This document shows, in pieces, positions 1 through 5,804 of a stretch of DNA of 8,116 nucleotides. The notes beneath the pieces are model-generated. The model ran no database searches. It saw nothing but the letters and a program-made list of their open reading frames with translations, and had not been told where the DNA came from. The stretch covers positions 1 to 8,116 of the forward strand of contig JAFSNU010000308.1 in NCBI GenBank assembly GCA_017447325.1, read 5' to 3'. Both the position numbers and the translations under genes were made by a program. This DNA comes from Synergistaceae bacterium (GTDB lineage: Bacteria; Synergistota; Synergistia; Synergistales; Aminobacteriaceae). The stretch's first letter is position 1. Each line of letters opens with the position of its first letter.

Positions 1-1
1 G

Positions 2-1009
2 AAGGTAAATTTAGTTGCGGGTCATGAAGTCGAGAAGCGAGTTAATACAGATCCGGCAGTAGTTAAAGCTGCAGCTAAATTAGTTTTGGAGTGCGGAGGC
101 GAGCCCGTAATCGCTGACAGCCCGGGCATAGGAAATTTTGATCGCATAGCTGAGACTTGCGGCATAGCTCAAGCGGCGCGCGAGTTAAATATTAAATGCG
201 TCGAGCTGAAAGAGCCGGTTAAATTAGAGTTAAAGAATAATTTTGACTATAGCTATAGAAATATCGAGGCGGCGAAGCTTGCTGTTAATGCTGACGTGAT
301 AATAAATTTAGCTAAATTAAAAACTCACGGGCAGATGCAATTAACTTTAGGCGTGAAAAATATTTTTGGCTGCATAGTCGGAAGAGCTAAGGCCGGCTGG
401 CATTATAACGTTGGATTAAATCGAGACAAGTTCGCGGCGCTGTTAATAGATTTATATAAAAGTATAGCGCCCGGCTTGACTATTATCGACGGCGTTATCG
501 GAATGCACGGCGACGGTCCGACGAGCGGCGAGCCTTATAATTATAATTTGATCGGTGCGGCTGAGAACGCGTTATATTTGGATTTCTGGCTGTGCAAGTT
601 TATGGGGCTTGAGCTTGAAAATTTTGCGCTGTGGCGGGCTGCTAAAGCTAAAAATTTAATCGAGTGTGATTTAAATAATTGCGAGCTTGCCGGAGATTTT
701 GATAAAGATTTTAAATTTAATGGCGTGAAGATCCCAAGAGATCAAAGTTTAAGAAGTTTAAGGCTCTTGCCGAACCTGCCGTTTGTCGAGCGTGCGATGA
801 CGTCGAGGCCTGTTCATGTGCCTGAACTTTGCATCGGCTGCGGAAGGTGTGAGGCCGTCTGCGCCGCCGGAGCGTTGAAGCATGATAATAAGAAATTAAA
901 ATTTAATTATAAAAAATGTATTAGATGCTATTGCTGCCATGAGATGTGTCCTGTCCACGCGATAAAATTTCAGGACGGATTTTTGCTGAAGCTCGCGAAA
1001 TTAATTTAA
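2..1009 (+). CDS. DUF362 domain protein with C-terminal 2x[4Fe-4S] ferredoxin domain (5'-truncated by window edge)
   Basis: The reading frame is open from base 2 (KVNLVAGHEVEKRV...), so the true start lies before the window. A TTG at 86 is not the start, because the residues before it match the family pattern (Asn-Leu near the N-terminus, then PAVVKAAAKLV..GGEPVIADSPG). The visible 335 residues hold a DUF362 domain, with typical stretches INLAKLKTH, LTLGVKN and IDGVIGMHGDGP, and a C-terminal ferredoxin module. Cluster motif 1 is CIGCGRCEAVC (bases 830-862) and motif 2 is CIRCYCCHEMCP (from 917). The Pro that usually follows the fourth Cys is present in motif 2 but is Ala in motif 1. The family is widespread in anaerobes. 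Its biochemical role is not established, and electron transfer is inferred from the clusters only. Family members of this architecture run to about 370-380 residues, so roughly 40 N-terminal residues are missing. No membrane segment is seen. It ends 198 bp before the next gene and is probably a separate transcript. Confidence 0.85.
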   Translation, partial: KVNLVAGHEVEKRVNTDPAVVKAAAKLVLECGGEPVIADSPGIGNFDRIAETCGIAQAARELNIKCVELKEPVKLELKNNFDYSYRNIEAAKLAVNADVIINLAKLKTHGQMQLTLGVKNIFGCIVGRAKAGWHYNVGLNRDKFAALLIDLYKSIAPGLTIIDGVIGMHGDGPTSGEPYNYNLIGAAENALYLDFWLCKFMGLELENFALWRAAKAKNLIECDLNNCELAGDFDKDFKFNGVKIPRDQSLRSLRLLPNLPFVERAMTSRPVHVPELCIGCGRCEAVCAAGALKHDNKKLKFNYKKCIRCYCCHEMCPVHAIKFQDGFLLKLAKLI

Positions 1010-1082
1010 TTTTAAATTTTAAAATTATGCTTGAGCATCACGAAAAATTTTTAAAGCTTTAAGGCTCGCGAAATTAATTTAA
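991..1082. repeat. 19-bp direct repeat duplicating the 3' end of the DUF362 gene
   Basis: GCTCGCGAAATTAATTTAA occurs at 991-1009, where it encodes the last residues LAKLI and the stop codon, and again at 1064-1082 in the spacer, 73 bp later. The match is exact over 19 bases and includes a non-A/T core (GCTCGCG), so it is not explained by composition alone. Between the copies lies a perfect 12-bp palindrome TTAAAGCTTTAA (1051-1062). This may be a remnant of a short tandem duplication of the gene's tail. Confidence 0.7.
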
Positions 1083-1100
1083 ATTTTATAATAAAATAAA

Positions 1101-1161
1101 CTCCAGTCTTAATTATTAATTATTAATTATTAATTAAATTAAATTAGGCTGGGGATTTTTT
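1101..1161 (+). terminator. Rho-independent terminator with heptamer-repeat loop
   Basis: CTCCAGTC (1101-1108) pairs with GGCTGGGG (1147-1154) to form an 8-bp stem with two G-U pairs, followed by ATTTTTTAT. The loop is a 38-base A/T tract that can itself fold. It is placed to end the DUF362 transcript before the metallophosphoesterase gene. The G-U pairs would become A-C mismatches on the opposite strand, so it should work mainly rightward. Confidence 0.75.
1109..1136. repeat. Four tandem TTAATTA heptamers in the terminator loop
   Basis: TTAATTA is repeated four times without interruption, followed by AATTAAATTA up to the 3' arm of the terminator stem. The heptamer is near-palindromic, so copies can pair with each other and lengthen the hairpin with A-U pairs. 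A short tandem repeat of this kind is prone to change in copy number by slippage. Confidence 0.85.
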
Positions 1162-1207
1162 ATATATTTTAATTTTATATTTTATATAAAGGGAAAAATT
1201 ATTTGCG

Positions 1208-2350
1208 ATGATAAAAATATTTTTGACCGGGGATAATCACATCGGGCGGGGCTTTAAGTATGATAAGGCGGACGAGCTCGGGGAGCTGAGGCTTAACGCG
1301 TTTAAGACTATGGCGGACAAGGCGGCTGAAGAGCAGTGCGATATTTTTGTTATAGCAGGAGACTTGTTCGAGAATAATTATAATTACTCTCAGCACGAGA
1401 TTGAAAGTTTAATTAATAATTTAAAATCTTTTCACGGAAAAATTTTAATATTGCCGGGCAATCATGATTTTGACTCTGAGAATGTAAAATTATGGCGCGT
1501 GTTCGAGAGCAAGGCCGAGGGCAAAATTAATTTGAAAATTTTAAATGAGTTTAAAGTCTATGAGCTGAATGTTAGAGATGAGCGCGTGATGATCTTTCCG
1601 GCTTATTGCGACTCGGAACATTCGCCGCAGGGCAAAAATAATTTGGACTGGATCAAAGAATATTTTAATAATAATAATAATTTAGATAATAATATTTATA
1701 AGATAGGCATTGCGCACGGAGCTATAGAGGGCGAGACGCCTGACGCGGACAGAAAATATTTCATGATGAGCAAGGACGAATTAAATAATATTAATGTTGA
1801 CGTCTGGCTTATCGGGCACACGCACGCGCCGTTTCCAAAATATTTAAGTTTAGAGCTTGAATTAATTAATAATAATAAAATTTTTAACGCGGGCTCGCAC
1901 ATGCAGAATGACATTAACGATGGGTCTGAAGGCCAGTGCTTTATTATCGAGCTTAATAATGATAAGAGTATTAAGGCTAAAAAATTTTTGAGCGGGCCGG
2001 TTAATTTTAAGAAATTTGATATAGATTTGAACGGCCAGGATTTAAATCAAGAGCTTGATAATGCGTTAGGCAGCTTGAAAGATAATTGCGTTGTCGAGTT
2101 AAATTTAACGGGCTTTATTAATAAAAATGATTTTGATAATAGATTAAATATTATAAATAAAAATCTTGAGAGATTTATAGATTATGAAATAAATTATCAG
2201 GAGCTGCGGCCTATTATCGACCAAAATATTTTGAAAGAATTTAGTGAAAATTCTTTTGCGTATAAATTTTTGAATAATATCATGGCCGAGCCGGATAATA
2301 ATGCTGAGGCGTACATGGCTTACTCGTTAATAAAAAGTTTGGAGATGTAG
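1208..2350 (+). CDS. SbcD/Mre11-like metallophosphoesterase (putative DNA repair nuclease)
   Basis: A 380-residue calcineurin-like phosphoesterase with the Mre11/SbcD motif order: GDNHIG (D9, H11), GDLFEN (D52), GNHD (N85, H86), AHG (H170) and GHTH (H204, H206). All the usual di-metal ligands are present, so an active Mn-dependent phosphoesterase is expected. Residues about 250-350 fit the mixed alpha/beta C-terminal part of SbcD/YhaO-type proteins (for example VVELNLTGFI). The protein should be cytosolic, since no signal peptide is seen. SbcD normally works with the large SMC-like ATPase SbcC, and YhaO-like members with YhaN. No such gene follows here; instead two transporter fusions follow, the first only 3 bp downstream. 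An Asn run (NNNNNLDNN, residues 154-162) comes from AAT-rich DNA at about 1667-1693. The ATG at 1208 is the only good start. AAAGGG at 1188-1193 is the nearest ribosome-binding-like site, but 14 nt away, so initiation may be weak. I see no convincing promoter in the A/T tract 1162-1207. The substrate is unproven. Confidence 0.85.
   Translation: MIKIFLTGDNHIGRGFKYDKADELGELRLNAFKTMADKAAEEQCDIFVIAGDLFENNYNYSQHEIESLINNLKSFHGKILILPGNHDFDSENVKLWRVFESKAEGKINLKILNEFKVYELNVRDERVMIFPAYCDSEHSPQGKNNLDWIKEYFNNNNNLDNNIYKIGIAHGAIEGETPDADRKYFMMSKDELNNINVDVWLIGHTHAPFPKYLSLELELINNNKIFNAGSHMQNDINDGSEGQCFIIELNNDKSIKAKKFLSGPVNFKKFDIDLNGQDLNQELDNALGSLKDNCVVELNLTGFINKNDFDNRLNIINKNLERFIDYEINYQELRPIIDQNILKEFSENSFAYKFLNNIMAEPDNNAEAYMAYSLIKSLEM
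2341..2344 (+). promoter_or_regulatory. Shine-Dalgarno GGAG for the TTG start at 2354
   Basis: GGAG lies inside the last codons of the upstream gene, 9 nt before the TTG at 2354. The stop codon of the upstream gene (2348-2350) lies between them, a layout typical of translational coupling. It supports the rare TTG start, as does the codon-by-codon match to the ATG start of the downstream paralog. Confidence 0.65.
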
Positions 2351-2353
2351 GAC

Positions 2354-4003
2354 TTGCAGAAAGTTTTTGAAGTTAAAGATAATAATATTAATCAAGCTTT
2401 AGAGTTTATGAATTTAGAGTTAAATAGATTTAAGCTTGATAATAAAGAATTAATAAACGCGCAGCTAATGGCGGAGGAAGCTCTGGCGAGTTTGATAGCT
2501 CATGCGGATTTTAATTTAAATAGTTTCATTAAAATTAAAATTAATAAATTATTTGGAGATATAAAAATCGAGCTGACTGTCCCCGGTGCTGAGTTTGATT
2601 TTTTAGGCGAGCAGGCCGCGAAAAATTTTGAGCTTGACGATCTTGAAGATGAGGATTTTAATTTTATAAATAATATTTTATTAAACGCGTTTAAAGATAA
2701 AATAAAATATAAGCATGTTAAAGCTGCTAAAAATTCAGGGCTGAATAAAATTAAAATTCACGCGTCGCAGTCGAGATATAGAAATTTATATTTGACTTTA
2801 ACGGCTTTAATTCTGGCTGCGATTTGCGGCATGATATTAAAAAATATTTTAAGTTTAAAAATTATAAATAGTTTAGATGATAATTTATTGATGCCGTTTA
2901 AGACGATGTTTTTGAACGCGGTACAGATTGTTATCGGGCCTTTGGTGTATTTCTCGATTGCGCTTTGCGTGTCGCAGTTTGAAAATTTTAGCGAGTTAGG
3001 CAGGGTCGGCGGGAAAATTTTAAAAATTTTCGCGCTGTCGAGCTGTATGGCTATATTAATCGGTATGGGAATTTTTAATTTATTAAAATTTGCCGTGCCA
3101 TTCGCTGCCTTGGGGGCGCAGGGCAGTATAAGCGCGGCTGCTGCGGGCTTTGAGTTTAAGAATTTTATAGTAAATATAGTGCCTGATAATTTTATTAAGC
3201 CTTTTGTTGAGCTTAATGTTCTGCAAATAATTTTTATGGCTTTAGTCTCAGGCGCGGCGGTAATATTAAGCGGAAGTTATTCGCAAAGTTTAAGAAATTT
3301 TTTCGATAGCGGCTGCAATTTATTTTCAAGTATTACGGGCTTAATTATGAAGTTAATTCCTGCCGGGACTTTTTGTGTTATATTGTCACTGACGCTTAAG
3401 ACAGGCCTTAATGCTTTAATGCCGTTTGCGGCAGTGATTTTAATTTTGCTAACCGGATTTTTAGTTTTAGTTCTTGCGTATAGCTTAATAATTTTATTAA
3501 TTGCGAAATTAAATCCGTTTAAATTTTTGACAAAATATTTTCCGGCGTTTTTAGCGAGCTCGGCCTTGAGTTCGAGCCCGGCGGCAATTCCCATAAATTT
3601 AAAGGCGTGCAAAAATTTAGGAGCGCATAAAAAAGTTTACTCGCTGTTAATGCCTTTGGGAACGACGATGCACAAGGCGGCGACGTGCGTTTCTTTGAGC
3701 GTGTTCGGCTTGGCCATGGCTAGGATGTACGGAATTGAATTTTCAAGTTCAACGATGCAGTCGGCTTTTATTTTAATTTTTGCTGCGTCAATAGCCGGAG
3801 CCGGGGTAGGCGGAGGAATGGGCGAGTTCATGATGGTGCTTGTGCCGCTGGGAATTCCGCCTGAAGGCATAGCTATTATCATGGGAATTGATCCGGTTAT
3901 AGATATTTTAGTAACTGGCATTAACTGCATGGGCAACGTTGCCTGTTCTATAATTTTGTCTAAGAGCATGGGCTTGTTGGACGAGAGAGTTTATAATAAA
4001 TAA
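2354..4003 (+). CDS. RsbW-like (HATPase-fold) domain fused to DAACS/SDF symporter domain, paralog A with degenerate cation sites
   Basis: A 549-residue two-domain membrane protein. Residues 1 to about 137 resemble an RsbW-type GHKL/HATPase fold: E41-E42...H50 fits the N-box, GDIKIELTVPGAEFDF (68-83) sits where the DxGxG box belongs, and KYKHVK...NKIKI resembles the domain end. The N-box Asn is Ser46 and the G-box Asp is lost, so ATP binding is doubtful. Residues about 145-535 form a full dicarboxylate/amino acid:cation symporter domain with HP1 SSSPAAIP (406-413), TM7 (435-450), HP2 (480-490) and TM8 (511-535). Compared with GltPh, the TM7 signature NMDGT reads HKAAT (440-444). In TM8, D513, D517, T521 and N524 are kept, Arg397 is Val520 and the sodium ligand Asp405 is Asn528. 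HP2 lacks its usual prolines (AGAGVGGGMG). It may be an uncoupled carrier, a sensor or a partner of the next gene. The TTG start is supported by GGAG and by alignment to paralog B. Confidence 0.85.
   Translation: MQKVFEVKDNNINQALEFMNLELNRFKLDNKELINAQLMAEEALASLIAHADFNLNSFIKIKINKLFGDIKIELTVPGAEFDFLGEQAAKNFELDDLEDEDFNFINNILLNAFKDKIKYKHVKAAKNSGLNKIKIHASQSRYRNLYLTLTALILAAICGMILKNILSLKIINSLDDNLLMPFKTMFLNAVQIVIGPLVYFSIALCVSQFENFSELGRVGGKILKIFALSSCMAILIGMGIFNLLKFAVPFAALGAQGSISAAAAGFEFKNFIVNIVPDNFIKPFVELNVLQIIFMALVSGAAVILSGSYSQSLRNFFDSGCNLFSSITGLIMKLIPAGTFCVILSLTLKTGLNALMPFAAVILILLTGFLVLVLAYSLIILLIAKLNPFKFLTKYFPAFLASSALSSSPAAIPINLKACKNLGAHKKVYSLLMPLGTTMHKAATCVSLSVFGLAMARMYGIEFSSSTMQSAFILIFAASIAGAGVGGGMGEFMMVLVPLGIPPEGIAIIMGIDPVIDILVTGINCMGNVACSIILSKSMGLLDERVYNK
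2355..2402 (+). repeat. 48-bp exact repeat shared with 4038-4085 (start of paralogous genes)
   Basis: Bases 2355-2402 are identical to 4038-4085. By hand alignment the similarity continues with about 16 mismatches over the 225 aligned bases from 2355 to 2579, plus a 12-bp insertion (4086-4097) in the second copy. The insertion repeats GCTTTAG and adds four residues in frame. Past the N-terminal domain the two genes diverge much more. Confidence 0.9.
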
Positions 4004-4021
4004 AAATTTAAAATTTTAAAT

Positions 4022-4026
4022 AAAGG
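4022..4026 (+). promoter_or_regulatory. Shine-Dalgarno AAAGG selecting the ATG at 4037
   Basis: AAAGG ends 10 nt before ATG 4037 but only 1 nt before the in-frame GTG at 4028. That spacing, and the match of the ATG codon to the start of the upstream paralog, favour 4037 as the real start. Confidence 0.65.
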
Positions 4027-4036
4027 CGTGTTAATT

Positions 4037-5713
4037 ATGCAGAAAGTTTTTGAAGTTAAAGATAATAATATTAATCAAGCTTTAGCTGAAGCTTTAGAGT
4101 TTATTAATTTAGAATTAAATAATTTTAAGCTTAATAATAAAGAATTAATAAACGCGCAGCTCATGGCGGAAGAAGCTCTGGCGAGTTTGATAGAACATGC
4201 AGATTTTAATTTAAATAATTTTATTAAAATTAAAATTAATAAATTATTTGGAGATGTGAAGCTCGAGCTGACTGCGCCCGGAGCTGAGTTTGATTTTCTT
4301 GACGAGCAGGCGGCTCGCAGCTTTGATATTAATGACGAAGACGAGACCGGCGAGGCTTTAGGCTTTATAAATAATATTTTATTAAAGTCTTTCGAAGACA
4401 AATTAAAGTATAAGCATGTAAAAAATTATAAAGGCGGCGAGTTTAATCAAGTAAAAATTCTTGCGTCGAAATCGCGGCATAAAATGCTTTACTATACTTT
4501 GGCGGCTCTCGTGCTCGGCGCAGTGTTAGGCGTGATATTTAAAAATTATTTAAGCTTAGAAATTTTAAATAATTTAAATAATAATATTTTCACGCCGGTC
4601 AAGACGATGATCTTCAGCGCGTTAAAAATGTTGATCGCGCCGATAGTTTTATTCTCGATTGCGGGCTGCATAGCGCAGTTTGAAAATTTCGGAGAGATGG
4701 GCAAGGTCGGCGGAAGATTATTAAGCTATATATTTTTATCGAGTATTTTCGCAGTGGCCTTAGGTATAGCTGTATATTATTTATTCAAGCCTTTTGTAGA
4801 ATTCGGAGTGTTAAAGTCAGCCGCTCAGACTGCAGCAGCCGCACCTCAAAATATTAATTTTTCGGTTAAAGACATGATAGTCGACATAGTCCCGAATAAT
4901 TTTTTAAGGCCTTTATTAGAGCTTAACATGCTGCAAATAATTTTTATCGCGGTTATAGCGGGCTCGGCTGTTGTGTTAAGCGGCAGCTATGCGCAGACTT
5001 TAAGAAATTTTTTCGACGCGGGCGGAGCGTTATTCATAGGCATGATAGGCATTATAGTAAAATTAATTCCGCTCGCTGTCTTCTGCTCTGTAATTTCTTT
5101 GATTATTGAAACGGGCGTCGAGTCATTAGCTTTGCTTGTGCAGCTGATATTAATATTTTTAGCGGCTCTATTCTTCATGATAATTTTTTATTTAATATTA
5201 ATAATTATTTGCAGATTAAATCCGTTGAAATTTATAATTAAATACGCTCCGGCAGGTCTTCAGACTTTTGCGCTTTCGTCAAGCAGCGCGGCAATTCCGT
5301 TTAACATGGACGCGTGCAAGAAGCTCGGCATTTCACAAAAAGTTTACGCGCTGGCAATACCTTTGGGCGCGACGATAAACATGCACGGTACTTGCATAAT
5401 GTCCATAATCTTTCCGCTGTTGACGGCTGTTTTATTCGGCGTCGAAGTGCCAAGCTCTATTATTCCGTCTTTCTGCATGCTTGTGATTATGATTTCAGTC
5501 GGAATGCCGGGAATGCCCGGGGTAGGGCTTGCCTTTTATGCAATATTTTTTGAATTTCTCGGCGTGCCGATGGAGGCTATTGGTTTTGTAATGGGATCGG
5601 ACACGATAGCCGACATGGCTTGCACTATGACCAACTGCATGGGCGACGTCGCCGGCGCGGTGCTTGTATCGAAGAGCATGGGCTTGTTAGACGAGAAAGT
5701 TTATAATTCTTAA
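4037..5713 (+). CDS. RsbW-like (HATPase-fold) domain fused to DAACS/SDF symporter domain, paralog B, likely transport-competent
   Basis: A 558-residue paralog of the preceding gene with the same layout. Residues 1 to about 145 form an RsbW-like domain (E45-E46...H54) with Ser50 for the N-box Asn and no DxGxG Asp. Residues about 150-545 form the SDF membrane domain. HP1 is SSSSAAIP (414-421), TM7 is GATINMHGT (444-452), and HP2 is GMPGMPG (489-495), which keeps the tip prolines. TM8 keeps D522, D526, T530, N533 and D537 (GltPh D390, D394, T398, N401, D405). Two changes stand out. The GltPh Arg397 position is Cys529, and the NMDGT Asp is His450. In the SLC1 family, loss of that Arg goes with neutral rather than acidic substrates, and human ASCT2 has Cys there. 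A neutral amino acid is therefore a reasonable guess. The His at the Asp312 position could alter the third sodium site. The gene lies 33 bp after paralog A and is last in the unit, before a strong terminator. An extended start at GTG 4028 is possible but too close to the ribosome-binding site. Confidence 0.88.
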   Translation: MQKVFEVKDNNINQALAEALEFINLELNNFKLNNKELINAQLMAEEALASLIEHADFNLNNFIKIKINKLFGDVKLELTAPGAEFDFLDEQAARSFDINDEDETGEALGFINNILLKSFEDKLKYKHVKNYKGGEFNQVKILASKSRHKMLYYTLAALVLGAVLGVIFKNYLSLEILNNLNNNIFTPVKTMIFSALKMLIAPIVLFSIAGCIAQFENFGEMGKVGGRLLSYIFLSSIFAVALGIAVYYLFKPFVEFGVLKSAAQTAAAAPQNINFSVKDMIVDIVPNNFLRPLLELNMLQIIFIAVIAGSAVVLSGSYAQTLRNFFDAGGALFIGMIGIIVKLIPLAVFCSVISLIIETGVESLALLVQLILIFLAALFFMIIFYLILIIICRLNPLKFIIKYAPAGLQTFALSSSSAAIPFNMDACKKLGISQKVYALAIPLGATINMHGTCIMSIIFPLLTAVLFGVEVPSSIIPSFCMLVIMISVGMPGMPGVGLAFYAIFFEFLGVPMEAIGFVMGSDTIADMACTMTNCMGDVAGAVLVSKSMGLLDEKVYNS

Positions 5714-5721
5714 TTAAAATT

Positions 5722-5771
5722 AAATAAAATCCCCGCTTTAAATTTTAAATTTTAACGCGGGGATTTTATTT
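5722..5771. terminator. Strong bidirectional rho-independent terminator between convergent genes
   Basis: AAATAAAATCCCCGC (5722-5736) is perfectly complementary to GCGGGGATTTTATTT (5757-5771), giving a 15-bp stem around a GC core. The loop can add a further TTAAA/TTTAA pairing (5738-5742 with 5751-5755) after one mismatch. T-rich tracts follow the GC core in both directions. It closes the rightward unit ending at 5713 and the leftward unit ending at 5805. Confidence 0.9.
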
Positions 5772-5804
5772 TAAAATTTTTTATTAATAAAATCTAATTC
5801 TAAA

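Larger units (their letters stand above)
1010..1207. other. A/T-rich intergenic spacer
   Basis: This 198-bp spacer contains the second copy of the 19-bp repeat, a small ATGC-TTGA-GCAT hairpin (1027-1038), the palindrome TTAAAGCTTTAA (1051-1062) and the terminator. I see no coding potential. No -35/-10 pair can be separated from the background of A/T words ahead of 1208. Confidence 0.6.

Noticed and set aside
86..88. TTG as start of the DUF362 gene
   Set aside because: The frame is open to the window edge and the 28 residues before it fit the family's N-terminal pattern, so the gene begins outside the window.
1109..1146. CRISPR-like or iteron array in the A/T repeats
   Set aside because: The heptamers are contiguous with no spacers and no nearby cas or replication gene. 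They form the loop of a terminator.
3277..3969. Two leftward reading frames of about 110 residues (3277-3612 and 3637-3969)
   Set aside because: They lie antisense to the membrane domain of the first fusion gene, whose protein sequence matches a known family throughout. They show no family resemblance.
4028..4036. GTG at 4028 as start of the second fusion gene
   Set aside because: It lies 1 nt after the AAAGG ribosome-binding site and adds residues absent from the paralog. ATG 4037 has correct spacing and aligns with the paralog's start.
4075..4401. Leftward 108-residue reading frame
   Set aside because: It is antisense to the conserved N-terminal domain of the second fusion gene and is Ser/Leu/Lys-rich by complementarity only.
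5314..5553. Rightward 79-residue reading frame in another frame of the second fusion gene
   Set aside because: It overlaps the most conserved transporter motifs (TM7 and HP2) in the real frame, and it has no ribosome-binding site or family match.
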